Positions 1-8,329 of a stretch of 64,000 nt of DNA are shown in pieces. Every line of letters starts with the position of its first letter. The first letter of the stretch is position 1. This DNA comes from Crocinitomicaceae bacterium (GTDB lineage: Bacteria; Bacteroidota; Bacteroidia; Flavobacteriales_D; Crocinitomicaceae), in assembly GCA_029252405.1 (NCBI GenBank), contig JAQXBM010000022.1:62001-126000 (forward strand), in the 5' to 3' direction. A model generated the notes under the pieces. That model was not told the DNA's origin, searched no databases, and saw only the letters and a list, made by a program, of their open reading frames with translations. Both the position numbers and the translations under genes were made by a program.

Positions 1-63
1 AGTGATCTTGAGGGAATGTTGAAAGACACAGGAGTAATTGAGTTAGACCAAAAAGAGATATAA
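1..63 (+). CDS. C-terminal end of a gene cut by the window edge, probably ActD (alternative complex III)
   Basis: An open frame runs in from the left edge and ends at a TAA at 61-63, giving 20 C-terminal residues that include GMLKDTGVIEL. The next two genes are actE and actF. In alternative complex III operons the gene before actE is actD (DUF3341 membrane subunit), whose C-terminus commonly ends in a similar short helix and strand. The identity rests on gene order and this short tail, so it is likely but not proven. Confidence 0.5.
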   Translation, partial: SDLEGMLKDTGVIELDQKEI

Positions 64-101
64 TAAGGTACGTATAGTCAGTAGACGCAATACACGGAAA
101 A

Positions 102-956
102 ATGAAAATGAAAATCAGATTGGTAGGAGGAGTGATGCTAACAGCAATTTCGGTTGTACTGTTTGGATCATGCGTTTCCGATAAAGACAGTTCTGGACTT
201 GAATACATGCCTGACATGTACCGTTCACCAGCTATCGAGCCATATGTAGATTATGGTCAAATTCAGGGAAGAGAAGATGCTGAGTTGGCATTGCAACAAT
301 CGGCATTGACGCCTCCGCATGGTACAATTCCTTACTACGGAACGAACCAAGAGGATGTTACATTGATGTTGCCTTGGGAGATTTTGCCGAATGCAGTATT
401 CGCTCAAACGCACGGATTAAAAGGATTTGATTTTGCAGATCCAGAAGAAGATACGTACGAGAACGATGCCGCAGCTTGGACTTGGAATCCGTTGAAATTG
501 GAAATCCAAGCGAACCTTGAAGGAGAGGAAGTTGTTCGCAAGAATTTGACTTTAGCGAATGCTAAGAAATTGTACGCTGCGAACTGTATGCACTGTCATG
601 GTGAAAAAGGAGACGGAAACGGACCTATGATGGCAAGTGGAGCTTACTCGGGTGTTCCAAATTACAAGGATAAAGCAAGCTTAGCTGATGGACAGCTTTT
701 CTACTCGATTTACTACGGTAAAGGAATGATGGGATCGCACGCGTCACAATTGAACAAAAAAGAAATCTGGTCATTGGTACATTACATTCGTAAGTTCCAG
801 GATGCAGATTACGATAAAAGCGCAATGGAATCTGTTACGTTGAAGGACGGTCAGAAAGAAGTTACGAAGATGGTTGAAGTTAGCGCTGCACCAAAGGTAG
901 AAGTAGATCCAGAAGCGGACGTTGATCCGGAAATGGAACCAACAGAAGAAAATTAA
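102..956 (+). CDS. actE: Alternative complex III subunit ActE, lipoprotein monohaem cytochrome c
   Basis: Monohaem cytochrome c subunit of the quinol:cytochrome c oxidoreductase that replaces bc1 in many Bacteroidota. The N-terminus is a lipoprotein signal peptide with a lipobox ending at Cys24 (LFGSC), so the protein should be anchored to the membrane on the periplasmic side. The haem motif CMHCH is at residues 162-166, with a likely distal Met ligand in the GMMGSH region near residue 212. The C-terminal 30 residues are acidic and proline-rich. It lies 38 bp after the actD end and 29 bp before actF in one operon that continues into coxBA, so quinol oxidation and oxygen reduction are co-expressed. 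The start ATG at 102 is followed by a second ATG at residue 3, which is an equally possible start. Confidence 0.9.
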   Translation: MKMKIRLVGGVMLTAISVVLFGSCVSDKDSSGLEYMPDMYRSPAIEPYVDYGQIQGREDAELALQQSALTPPHGTIPYYGTNQEDVTLMLPWEILPNAVFAQTHGLKGFDFADPEEDTYENDAAAWTWNPLKLEIQANLEGEEVVRKNLTLANAKKLYAANCMHCHGEKGDGNGPMMASGAYSGVPNYKDKASLADGQLFYSIYYGKGMMGSHASQLNKKEIWSLVHYIRKFQDADYDKSAMESVTLKDGQKEVTKMVEVSAAPKVEVDPEADVDPEMEPTEEN

Positions 957-985
957 TAAACGATACGTCAATTAAGAGCTAGAAA

Positions 986-2203
986 ATGGAATTCAAAATT
1001 GCAAATAAGGCCAAAATGTTAACTGTCGCTCTAATGGGTGGTGGGATACTGTTCTTGGTCATCGGATTGATAGTGCACATGGGAGATGATAACTTCCTAA
1101 CACGATTGCTATCAAACACATTAATTAATAGCTTCTTCTTCTTCTCGATTGGATTAGGGGCACTGTTCTTCTTAGCACTGCAATACGCAACTGAGACAGG
1201 TTGGTACGCGACAGTAAAAAGAGTAATTGAAGGATTGGCTGGTTTCTTACCAGTTGGTATCGTATTGATGTTGGTAGCTTTGTTAACACTCGCTATCACG
1301 AGTGGTGGTAAGTCTGGAGACTATCACGTATACACTTGGATGGATTCAGCGTTCACCACAGAAGGGAATCATCATTATGATGCTATGATTGATGGAAAGT
1401 CAGCGTACTTAAATCAAGCATTCTTCTGGATCAGAACAGTTGTTTACATGGCGACTTATTACTTATTCTACCGTGGATTCAGAATGCGTTCATTGGAAGA
1501 AGATAGAGTAGGTGGAACTGAAATTCACTTCAAGAACTACCGTAAAGGAGCTTTATTCTTAGTATTCTTCTCAGTATTTAGTTCAACATCTGTATGGGAT
1601 TGGATCATGGCGATTGACGTGCACTGGTTCTCTACATTGTTCGGATGGTACACATTCGCTGGAATGTGGTGTACAACAATGACAGTACTGGTAATGCTTG
1701 TATTGTACTTGAAGAAACAAGGATACTTACCGAAGGTAAATGATTCACACATTCATGATATTGGTAAATGGACATTCGCGACATCATTCTTATGGTCGTA
1801 CATGTTCTTCTCTCAATTCATGTTGATCTGGTATGCAAATATCGGAGAGGAATCAACATACTACATTCAAAGAATTGAAGATTACCAATTGATGTACTTC
1901 GGAATGTTCTTCATCAACTTCGCATTTCCAATGTTGATTTTGATGTCACGTGACGCCAAACGAAACGCAGGTATTTTGCTCTTTGTTGGTTTGATCATCG
2001 TAGTAGGTCACTGGTTAGATGTTTACATCATGGTATCAGGAGGTTCAATGGGAGCTAGCGCGAGCATTGGATTCTTAGAAATTGGAATGGCGCTGGCGTT
2101 CTTAGGATTGTTCATACGAGTTGTACTGACCAATCTGACGAAGGCACCGCTGACCCCAATAAATCACCCGTTCCTTGATGAAAGTATTCATCACGATATT
2201 TAA
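986..2203 (+). CDS. actF: Alternative complex III membrane subunit ActF
   Basis: Integral membrane quinol:cytochrome c oxidoreductase subunit of 405 residues, related to the NrfD-like ActC/ActF family. The sequence has about ten hydrophobic segments, the first near residues 11-31, with charged loops such as MRSLEEDRVGG between helices. Family members contribute to quinol binding and proton-coupled electron transfer in the complex. It sits between actE and coxB in the same orientation with short gaps, the usual order in Bacteroidota. There are no haem motifs, as expected for this subunit. Confidence 0.88.
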   Translation: MEFKIANKAKMLTVALMGGGILFLVIGLIVHMGDDNFLTRLLSNTLINSFFFFSIGLGALFFLALQYATETGWYATVKRVIEGLAGFLPVGIVLMLVALLTLAITSGGKSGDYHVYTWMDSAFTTEGNHHYDAMIDGKSAYLNQAFFWIRTVVYMATYYLFYRGFRMRSLEEDRVGGTEIHFKNYRKGALFLVFFSVFSSTSVWDWIMAIDVHWFSTLFGWYTFAGMWCTTMTVLVMLVLYLKKQGYLPKVNDSHIHDIGKWTFATSFLWSYMFFSQFMLIWYANIGEESTYYIQRIEDYQLMYFGMFFINFAFPMLILMSRDAKRNAGILLFVGLIIVVGHWLDVYIMVSGGSMGASASIGFLEIGMALAFLGLFIRVVLTNLTKAPLTPINHPFLDESIHHDI

Positions 2204-2237
2204 TAACAATTTTTCTACTGATAGATAACAGAAAGAG

Positions 2238-3590
2238 ATGGTAACGAAATTGATCATATTATTAGTAATAGTTCTAGGAGTAGTAGCAGCTGCACAGTTG
2301 ATGCGACTTTATGAATTATCCGCGAAAATGCGCAAAGAAGGAGAACACGATATCTCTAGGCGCGACAACCGATTGAATGCAGGTCTAATGCTGGCGTTCA
2401 TGATTGTTCTCTTCGGAGGATTCATCTGGTTGATGGTGCAGTACGGATGGGTTGGACGTGGTGAAGCGGCTTCTGTTCACGGTCATGAATTAGATTGGCT
2501 CTTGAACTTGAACTTCGTGATTGTTATCGCGGTTTTCTTCCTATGTAACTTCCTTTTGTTCTTTTATGCGTGGAAGTATGTAAAAAAGCCAGGTGTTCCT
2601 GCTTATTACTTTCCGCACGACAACAAATTGGAGATGGTTTGGACTGTTATCCCAGCGATCGTGTTGGCGGTAATCATCATCTTCGGATTGAGAAGTTGGA
2701 ACAGTGTAACAGATCAAGCTCCAGACGATGCAGTTGTTGTTGAGTTATTCTCTAAACAATTCGATTGGACAGCTCGTTACTCTGGTGAAGACAACAAACT
2801 TGGAAAGTTCGATTACAAATTGACTGAAGATGCTAAGAATGAGTTGGCATTGATGACGACTGAGTCTATTCAAGAGGCAATTGATTCTATGCAAATGGGA
2901 TTGAAAGGAATCGACAACTTGGAATCGCAATTGAACGATCGTCACATCATGTTGACGCCAGAAGATCGTGATGCAAAACGCAAAGATCTTGGAAACAAGG
3001 AAAAATTGATTCGTTTGTTGCACCAAATGAAGGCAAAGCACGATTCGAAAATCGACAAGCAAGCATTGGATGATTTCATCGTGAAAGACACATTATACTT
3101 ATGTAAAGGACAAGAGTACGAATTCAACTTCCGATCGAAAGATGTAATTCACTCTGCATACTTCCCGCACTTCCGTGCTCAAATGAATACGGTTCCTGGG
3201 CAAACAACACGTTTCAAATTTACTCCAGACAAGACGACAACAGAAATGCGTGAGTCTCGAGGTGTAGAGAATTTTAACTACGTTCTCTACTGTAACAAGA
3301 TTTGTGGTGGATCTCACTACAAAATGAAAATGATCATCGTTGTTCTTGAAAAAGACGCATACGATGCATGGGCTGCAGTGAAAATGAATGGTGTGAAAAA
3401 CGCAGATGGAACTTATGCAACTGTTCCTGCGATTTTCGACGCAATCCAACACCCAGAGAAATACCCAACGGCGGCACCAGCTGCACCTGAAGATCCATCG
3501 GAAGGTGAAACTGAAGAAGCTGAAGGAGGGGAGGCAGTAGAACCTGTAGAACCAGAAGTGGCTGCATTGGAGCCAGAGAACGCAGAATAA
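2238..3590 (+). CDS. coxB: Cytochrome c oxidase subunit II (CuA), with a family-specific insertion
   Basis: CuA subunit of the terminal oxidase, accepting electrons from cytochrome c. There is an extra N-terminal hydrophobic helix (residues 1-20), then two membrane helices of the COX2 hairpin near 50-70 and 90-113, and the PHDNKLEMVWTVIPA signature after them. The CuA ligands are His305 and the C-terminal cluster Cys352, Cys356, His360 and Met363 (CNKICGGSHYKM). Most COX2 proteins have Glu at the position of Lys354, but that residue binds copper only through its backbone. Residues about 195-280 form a charged, probably helical insertion inside the cupredoxin domain. The last 50 residues are a Pro/Ala/Glu-rich tail. 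It is followed 40 bp later by coxA. Confidence 0.93.
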   Translation: MVTKLIILLVIVLGVVAAAQLMRLYELSAKMRKEGEHDISRRDNRLNAGLMLAFMIVLFGGFIWLMVQYGWVGRGEAASVHGHELDWLLNLNFVIVIAVFFLCNFLLFFYAWKYVKKPGVPAYYFPHDNKLEMVWTVIPAIVLAVIIIFGLRSWNSVTDQAPDDAVVVELFSKQFDWTARYSGEDNKLGKFDYKLTEDAKNELALMTTESIQEAIDSMQMGLKGIDNLESQLNDRHIMLTPEDRDAKRKDLGNKEKLIRLLHQMKAKHDSKIDKQALDDFIVKDTLYLCKGQEYEFNFRSKDVIHSAYFPHFRAQMNTVPGQTTRFKFTPDKTTTEMRESRGVENFNYVLYCNKICGGSHYKMKMIIVVLEKDAYDAWAAVKMNGVKNADGTYATVPAIFDAIQHPEKYPTAAPAAPEDPSEGETEEAEGGEAVEPVEPEVAALEPENAE

Positions 3591-3630
3591 GGTAATAATA
3601 GAATTAGAAATAAATTAAAATTAGGATAGA

Positions 3631-5436
3631 ATGGCTGCAGTAGCACACGACGCACACGGACATCACGATGATCATGGACACCATGAGGAAAGCTTCGTAT
3701 CCAAATATATTTTTAGCCAGGATCACAAAATGATCTCTAAGCAGTTCTTGATGACTGCTGTATTCATGGGTGTAGTAGCAATGTTGTTATCAATATTGTT
3801 CCGTATCCAATTGGCTTGGCCAGGTGAAAGTTCAGACTTCTTGTCGTTCTTCCTTGGAGATCAATGGGCTCCAGGTGGGGTGCTTTCTGAGGACATGTAC
3901 CTCGGTTTGGTAACCATTCACGGTACCATCATGGTATTCTTCCTTCTAACAGGTGGATTATCAGGAACGTTCTCTAACCTTTTGATCCCTTACCAATTGG
4001 GAGCACGAGACATGGCATCAGGATTCTTGAACATGTTGTCATATTGGTTCTTCTTTATTTCATCTGGACTAATGTTTATCTCATTGTTCATTGAAACAGG
4101 ACCTGCAATGGCTGGTTGGACGATCTATCCTCCGCTGTCCGCCTTACCACAAGCAATTAGTGGTTCCGGGCTCGGGATGACGTTATGGCTAGCATCAATG
4201 ACCATTTTCATTGCTTCATCGTTGATTGGATCGTTGAACTACATCGTAACAGTATTGAACTTACGTACAAAAGGAATGTCAATGACTCGTATGCCACTTA
4301 CAATTTGGGCATTCTTCGTGACAGCTATCCTTGGTGTACTTTCTTTCCCAGTTCTTCTTTCAGCAGCATTATTGTTGATGATGGATAGATTGGCTGGAAC
4401 GAGTTTCTACCTCTCGGACATTATCGTTCAAGGTGAAATGTTGACAAACCATGGTGGATCACCTATTCTGTATCAGCACTTGTTCTGGTTCCTAGGTCAC
4501 CCTGAGGTATATATCGTACTTCTACCAGCACTTGGATTATCATCAGAAGTTATTTCTACGAATGCACGAAAACCGATCTTCGGTTACCGCGCCATGATTG
4601 GTTCTATCCTCGCAATTGGGTTCTTATCCTTCATTGTATGGGCTCACCACATGTTCGTTACAGGAATGAACCCATTCCTAGGTAGTGTCTTTGTATTTAC
4701 TACCCTACTGATTGCAATTCCATCAGCCGTGAAAGTATTTAACTACATCACGACACTCTGGAAAGGATCGATTGTCTTTACACCAGCAATGTTGTTCGCG
4801 ATTGGATTGGTTTCAACCTTCATTACGGGAGGTGTAACTGGAATTATCTTGGCAGATGCTGCCTTGGATATCACGACACACGATACGTATTTCGTAGTTG
4901 CCCACTTCCACGTGGTAATGGGACTGTCCGCCGTCTTCGGTATGTTTGCAGGAGTCTATCATTGGTTCCCAAAAATGTATGGAAAGATGATGAACAAGAA
5001 ATTGGGATACATGCACTTCTGGATTACAATTGTTGGAGCATACGGTGTATTCTTCCCAATGCACTTCGTTGGACTAGCAGGAGCGCCGCGTCGTTACTAT
5101 GATTACTCAGTATACGGAGACAATGACATTGATTCATACACACAAATGATGGACTTGAACGTGATCATTACTGTGTTCGCAATCATTGCGGCACTAGGAC
5201 AGTTATTGTTCTTGTTCAACTTCTTCTACAGTATTTTTAGAGGTCCAGCATCTCCTCAAAATCCTTGGAAATCGAATACACTCGAGTGGACAACTCCAGT
5301 GGAGCATATTCATGGTAACTGGCCAGGAGAATTGCCAACTGTACACAGATGGCCTTACGATTACTCCAAACCAGGAGCCGAAGAAGACTTCATTCCTCAA
5401 ACTGTTCCATTGGCCGAAGGCGAAGAAGAGCATTAA
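3631..5436 (+). CDS. coxA: Cytochrome c oxidase subunit I
   Basis: Catalytic subunit of a haem-copper oxidase (601 residues, 12 predicted membrane helices). Haem a ligand His97 lies in LVTIHGTIM. The binuclear centre is marked by HPEVY (His290 with Tyr294, the cross-linked pair), WAHHMF (His339/340) and AHFH (His425, His427). The HPEVY form places it in the A1 subfamily, which uses D and K proton channels; the K-channel lysine corresponds to Lys368 in SAVKVF. The N-terminus has an unusual His/Asp-rich stretch (residues 6-20), a cytoplasmic tail often seen in Bacteroidota homologues and a possible metal-binding segment. It is the last gene of the operon and is followed by a terminator 20 bp downstream. 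Confidence 0.96.
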   Translation: MAAVAHDAHGHHDDHGHHEESFVSKYIFSQDHKMISKQFLMTAVFMGVVAMLLSILFRIQLAWPGESSDFLSFFLGDQWAPGGVLSEDMYLGLVTIHGTIMVFFLLTGGLSGTFSNLLIPYQLGARDMASGFLNMLSYWFFFISSGLMFISLFIETGPAMAGWTIYPPLSALPQAISGSGLGMTLWLASMTIFIASSLIGSLNYIVTVLNLRTKGMSMTRMPLTIWAFFVTAILGVLSFPVLLSAALLLMMDRLAGTSFYLSDIIVQGEMLTNHGGSPILYQHLFWFLGHPEVYIVLLPALGLSSEVISTNARKPIFGYRAMIGSILAIGFLSFIVWAHHMFVTGMNPFLGSVFVFTTLLIAIPSAVKVFNYITTLWKGSIVFTPAMLFAIGLVSTFITGGVTGIILADAALDITTHDTYFVVAHFHVVMGLSAVFGMFAGVYHWFPKMYGKMMNKKLGYMHFWITIVGAYGVFFPMHFVGLAGAPRRYYDYSVYGDNDIDSYTQMMDLNVIITVFAIIAALGQLLFLFNFFYSIFRGPASPQNPWKSNTLEWTTPVEHIHGNWPGELPTVHRWPYDYSKPGAEEDFIPQTVPLAEGEEEH

Positions 5437-5455
5437 GACTGAAAAAATAGATTGG

Positions 5456-5489
5456 ATCCCGTTCATCATTGATGATCGGGATTTTTTTT
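5456..5489 (+). terminator. Rho-independent terminator of the act-cox operon
   Basis: ATCCCG at 5456-5461 pairs with CGGGAT at 5477-5482; an inner ATCA/TGAT pairing extends the hairpin. A run of eight T follows the stem. It lies 20 bp after the coxA stop codon. Confidence 0.85.
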
Positions 5490-5571
5490 GTACACTGCTT
5501 GGTAGAATGTGCTAGGGGATCTCAAACATTATTACTGAAATCTATCACCACGATCTAATATCCCGCAATTA

Positions 5572-5625
5572 TAACTAAGTTAGAGTGCTGAATTCAATCA
5601 CTATCACAACACCTAACTATGTTAG
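5572..5625. promoter_or_regulatory. Two related short palindromes around the start of the next gene
   Basis: TAACTAAGTTAG (5572-5583) and CTAACTATGTTAG (5613-5625) are both near-perfect inverted repeats sharing the half-site CTAA/TTAG. Their centres are about 41-42 bp apart, close to four helical turns, and the second one contains the ATG of the downstream gene. This resembles a pair of operator sites, possibly autoregulatory. No regulator is encoded nearby, so this is inference from symmetry alone. Confidence 0.3.
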
Positions 5626-6086
5626 AACGCATTATTCATTCTAGATTCACATCCGTGATACTTGGAATAATTCTTATTGCATATGCCATTTACAATATTT
5701 ATGAAGAGTTCTATGAACTTACCCATGAACATATTTTAATAGTTGTAGGTATTCTGCTACTCATTAGCGGAATAGGTCATTTAAACGAGGGGATCTACAA
5801 TGTTGCGCACACGGTCTCGCCGAACAAAGAACTACCGTTTTTGAAAAGGGTGAGTAATTTTTTTCACCTTCGGTCAGTACGACTAGTTCTTGGAACAACC
5901 ATACTAATTACGGCAGCCTATGGTCTTTACGAAGATTACGAGAAAATTCATTCCAAATCAGTTTCCATGTCTGTTGGAATTTTCATGATGCTCTTACCTA
6001 TGATGAAGGTTTTTCTTGGTGGAGAAAATGTGGTAAAAGGAATTAAAAAGAAACCTGGAGAAGGTGAGAAGCAAAAAACGGCTTAG
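5619..6086 (+). CDS. Uncharacterised four-helix membrane protein
   Basis: I do not recognise the family. The 155 residues contain four hydrophobic segments in two similar pairs. The first pair includes SVILGIILIAYAIYNIYEEF and LIVVGILLLISGIGHL; the second includes LVLGTTILITAAYGLYEDYE and MSVGIFMMLLPMMKVF. Each pair is a long helix with a Tyr-rich end followed by a Gly-rich helix, which suggests an internal duplication. The C-terminus is short and basic (KKKPGEGEKQK) and probably cytoplasmic. It stands alone between the oxidase terminator and a convergent gene. The ATG lies inside a palindrome described separately. Confidence 0.7.
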   Translation: MLERIIHSRFTSVILGIILIAYAIYNIYEEFYELTHEHILIVVGILLLISGIGHLNEGIYNVAHTVSPNKELPFLKRVSNFFHLRSVRLVLGTTILITAAYGLYEDYEKIHSKSVSMSVGIFMMLLPMMKVFLGGENVVKGIKKKPGEGEKQKTA

Positions 6087-6105
6087 CACTATTTGGAACG
6101 CGTAT

Positions 6106-6393
6106 TCAGAATTCTCCTGCGTTAATGACGGTAGATGTTAACTCTAGGTCATACACTGATGTCCTTCCAGCATTGATCACAATTTCCGTTATCTCTGCCG
6201 GTTTGTAACCTGTAAACGTTGATTTTAACGTGTATTTCCCCGGAGCTATTGGTCCTATCTTGTACTGCCCCACAAAGTCGCTTGATCCTCCCGCAACTTC
6301 CTTTCCATTTTGTTCAAGTGAAATGTTTACAAACGGCAGTTCTACTCCGGTTTCCCGACCTGTGACTTTCCCTTTTAGTTCTCCTGTGTCCAT
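6106..6393 (-). CDS. Orphan carboxypeptidase-regulatory-like (TonB-receptor N-terminal type) domain, possibly a fragment
   Basis: The 95 residues form one beta-sandwich domain of the CarboxypepD_reg-like type: GKVTGRETGVELPFVNISL, then GQYKIGPIAPGKYTLK and a final strand. In Bacteroidota this domain normally starts TonB-dependent receptors or sits in secreted proteins behind a signal peptide. Here there is no signal peptide and no receptor behind it; the frame ends just after the domain. The reading frame stays open upstream of the ATG for about 46 more codons (to a TAG near 6535) and reads plausibly (SINFINLNGKKEY just before the Met), but without a start codon. It may be a remnant of a larger gene or a small protein whose start is not obvious. 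Confidence 0.5.
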   Translation of the reverse strand: MDTGELKGKVTGRETGVELPFVNISLEQNGKEVAGGSSDFVGQYKIGPIAPGKYTLKSTFTGYKPAEITEIVINAGRTSVYDLELTSTVINAGEF

Positions 6394-6593
6394 GTATTCC
6401 TTTTTTCCGTTTAAGTTAATGAAATTAATGCTTTTTTTCGCGCTAGGGCGGAGGGCGGCAGCTTCTGTTAACGGTGATGCTGTGATGACCGAGTTTAGCG
6501 AGTATTCTTCTACCAGCCAAACTCCTGATAGAACGCAAACCTAGACAGAACTTGAGCACGTAGACTGTTAAAGCGCCCAAATACCATTTCATC
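6394..6593. other. Stretch without a clear gene between the orphan domain and the tandem array
   Basis: No supported gene on either strand. On the minus strand the frame of the orphan domain continues open to about 6535 with no start codon. The segment around 6440-6470 is rich in GGCGGAGGGCGGCAG-type sequence, unlike its AT-rich surroundings. No promoter matching TAnnTTTG was evident. Confidence 0.4.
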
Positions 6594-6656
6594 CACAATC
6601 CAACAATCCAACAATCCAACAATCCAATAATCCAACAATCCAACAATCCAACAATC
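6594..6656. repeat. Tandem array of an 8-bp unit, CAACAATC
   Basis: Seven units in exact 8-bp phase occupy 6601-6656, and a partial unit precedes them at 6594-6600. Six are CAACAATC and one (the fourth) is CAATAATC. The array ends 57 bp before the ruvB start. An 8-bp unit is not a multiple of three, so it is unlikely to be coding; the minus-strand frame through it simply cycles through Cys/Leu/Ile/Val-rich peptide. A related array sits upstream of queG. Confidence 0.9.
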
Positions 6657-6713
6657 AAAATCAATTACTACCTTTACCTAACTCGAAAGAGAACTCAATT
6701 ACAAGACTAGAAT

Positions 6714-7736
6714 TTGGACGATTCATTTGATTATAGAGAACAAGCTGAAAATTCAGGGGACCAAGATTACGACAAAGTTTTAAGGCCTAAACGTCTTGAG
6801 GATTTTGCTGGACAGCCGAAGGTTGTGGATAATCTGCGCGTCTTTGTGGAAGCAGCAACGCTCCGTAATGAACCGTTGGACCATGTTTTATTGCACGGAC
6901 CTCCTGGACTCGGGAAAACAACCTTGGCGAATATCATTGCGAATGAACTCGGTGTGAATTGTAAAATCACCAGTGGACCTGTATTGGACAAGCCAGGCGA
7001 TTTAGCCGGACTGCTCACAAACCTTGAACGCGGTGATGTATTGTTCATTGATGAAATTCACCGATTGAGCCCCGTAATTGAAGAGTATTTGTATTCGGCG
7101 ATGGAAGATTACTGCATCGACATCATGATCGATAGTGGACCCAACGCGCGAACGGTGCAAATCGAATTGAATCCTTTTACTTTGATTGGGGCGACAACTC
7201 GATCTGGTTTATTGACTTCACCTTTGAGAGCGCGATTTGGAATCAACTCCAGACTGCAATATTACGGTGCGAAAACATTGACCATGATTGTTGAGCGTTC
7301 ATCGAACCTCCTAGATATTCCAATCAAGGAAGAAGCGGCATATCAAATTGCGTTTAGAAGTCGGGGAACACCGCGAATCGCGAATGCTTTGCTGCGAAGA
7401 GTGCGAGATTTTGCGCAGATCAAAGGTGATGGAACGATTACACTTGATATCACAAATGTCGCATTGGAAGCGTTAAATGTCGATCAAAACGGATTGGATG
7501 AAATGGACAACAAAATCCTTTCAACCATCATTGATAAATTCAGTGGCGGACCTGTTGGAATGACAACCATTGCAACGGCTATTGGAGAAAATGCGGGGAC
7601 ATTGGAAGAAGTCTACGAACCTTTCTTGATTCAAGAGGGATTCATGCTGCGAACTCCACGCGGAAGAAAAGTGACCGAAAAAGCCTACAAGCATTTAGGA
7701 AAAGAAAAAGGTTGGACCCAAGGAGGATTGTTTTAA
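6714..7736 (+). CDS. ruvB: Holliday junction branch-migration helicase RuvB
   Basis: Hexameric AAA+ motor that works with RuvA and RuvC to migrate and resolve Holliday junctions. Walker A is GPPGLGKTT (residues 62-70), Walker B is LFIDEIHRL, the sensor is GATTRSG and the arginine-finger region is PLRARFG. The C-terminal winged-helix domain is complete, ending in the [14 protein letters not shown] region. Length (340) is normal for the family. The start is a TTG: an in-frame TAG lies two codons upstream, so no earlier start is possible, and the protein begins at the expected point. The next gene follows after 4 bp, so the two are probably co-transcribed. Confidence 0.97.
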   Translation: MDDSFDYREQAENSGDQDYDKVLRPKRLEDFAGQPKVVDNLRVFVEAATLRNEPLDHVLLHGPPGLGKTTLANIIANELGVNCKITSGPVLDKPGDLAGLLTNLERGDVLFIDEIHRLSPVIEEYLYSAMEDYCIDIMIDSGPNARTVQIELNPFTLIGATTRSGLLTSPLRARFGINSRLQYYGAKTLTMIVERSSNLLDIPIKEEAAYQIAFRSRGTPRIANALLRRVRDFAQIKGDGTITLDITNVALEALNVDQNGLDEMDNKILSTIIDKFSGGPVGMTTIATAIGENAGTLEEVYEPFLIQEGFMLRTPRGRKVTEKAYKHLGKEKGWTQGGLF

Positions 7737-7740
7737 TCTT

Positions 7741-8310
7741 ATGGATATTCAACTCGAATCGAACGACTCGCTGACAATTGACATTGTAGAATCGGGTGCG
7801 GTAACATGGGAGGATCTCATGCGTTGCGTCAAGAACTTTCACTACGGAAGGAATTCCAATCGCTCGGATTTATCCCTTGTTTGGTATGAACGCAAAGGAA
7901 GCTGTAGTTCGAAGCATGCCTTTTTAAAACATATTGCTGATCTGAATGAAATTCCTAATATCGAATTGATTCTTTGCCTTTACAAAATGAACGGGGAGAA
8001 CACGCCGAAAGTGGGTTCGGTTCTCAAGGAATTCAACCTTGAATACCTTCCCGAAGCGCATTGTTACATTCGTTTTGGTTCAGAAGCCGTTGATGTAACA
8101 ACCATGCTGTCGAGTTTCAATACAATTGAGTCAGCTGTTCTTGAAGAGCAAGTTATTCAACCCGACCAAGTCACGGAGTACAAAGTAGATTACCACAAAT
8201 CCTACATGAAAAAGTGGGGAACAGAGCACCTTTCGGATAAATCCTTTGAAGAACTGTGGGAAATCCGTGAGAAGTGTATTTTAGCCTTGTCAGCTGATAA
8301 AAACGTCTAA
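7741..8310 (+). CDS. Uncharacterised protein with a transglutaminase-like Cys-His-Asp pattern
   Basis: There is no signal peptide, so the protein is probably cytoplasmic. The order Cys55 (GSCSSKHAFL), His107 (PEAHCYIRF) and Asp118 (AVDVT) matches the layout of the transglutaminase/papain-like fold, in which Cys opens a helix and His and Asp lie on the following strands. The SxCSSKHA helix start is particularly typical. I infer a transglutaminase-like cysteine peptidase or amidase fold; the substrate is unknown. It begins 4 bp after ruvB. That closeness suggests shared transcription, not necessarily shared function. Confidence 0.6.
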   Translation: MDIQLESNDSLTIDIVESGAVTWEDLMRCVKNFHYGRNSNRSDLSLVWYERKGSCSSKHAFLKHIADLNEIPNIELILCLYKMNGENTPKVGSVLKEFNLEYLPEAHCYIRFGSEAVDVTTMLSSFNTIESAVLEEQVIQPDQVTEYKVDYHKSYMKKWGTEHLSDKSFEELWEIREKCILALSADKNV

Positions 8311-8329
8311 ATAAGACTATATTACATCT

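Noticed and set aside
979-1299. 106-codon frame antisense to actF
   Set aside because: It lies wholly inside a well-supported membrane protein gene, and its sequence mirrors that gene without any recognisable motif.
6594-6656. CRISPR-like array
   Set aside because: The units are 8 bp and directly adjacent with no spacers, and no cas genes are present.
6443-6664. Minus-strand reading frame through the tandem array
   Set aside because: The peptide cycles through a Cys/Leu/Ile-rich repeat dictated by the 8-bp unit and has no family-like features; it is an artefact of the array.
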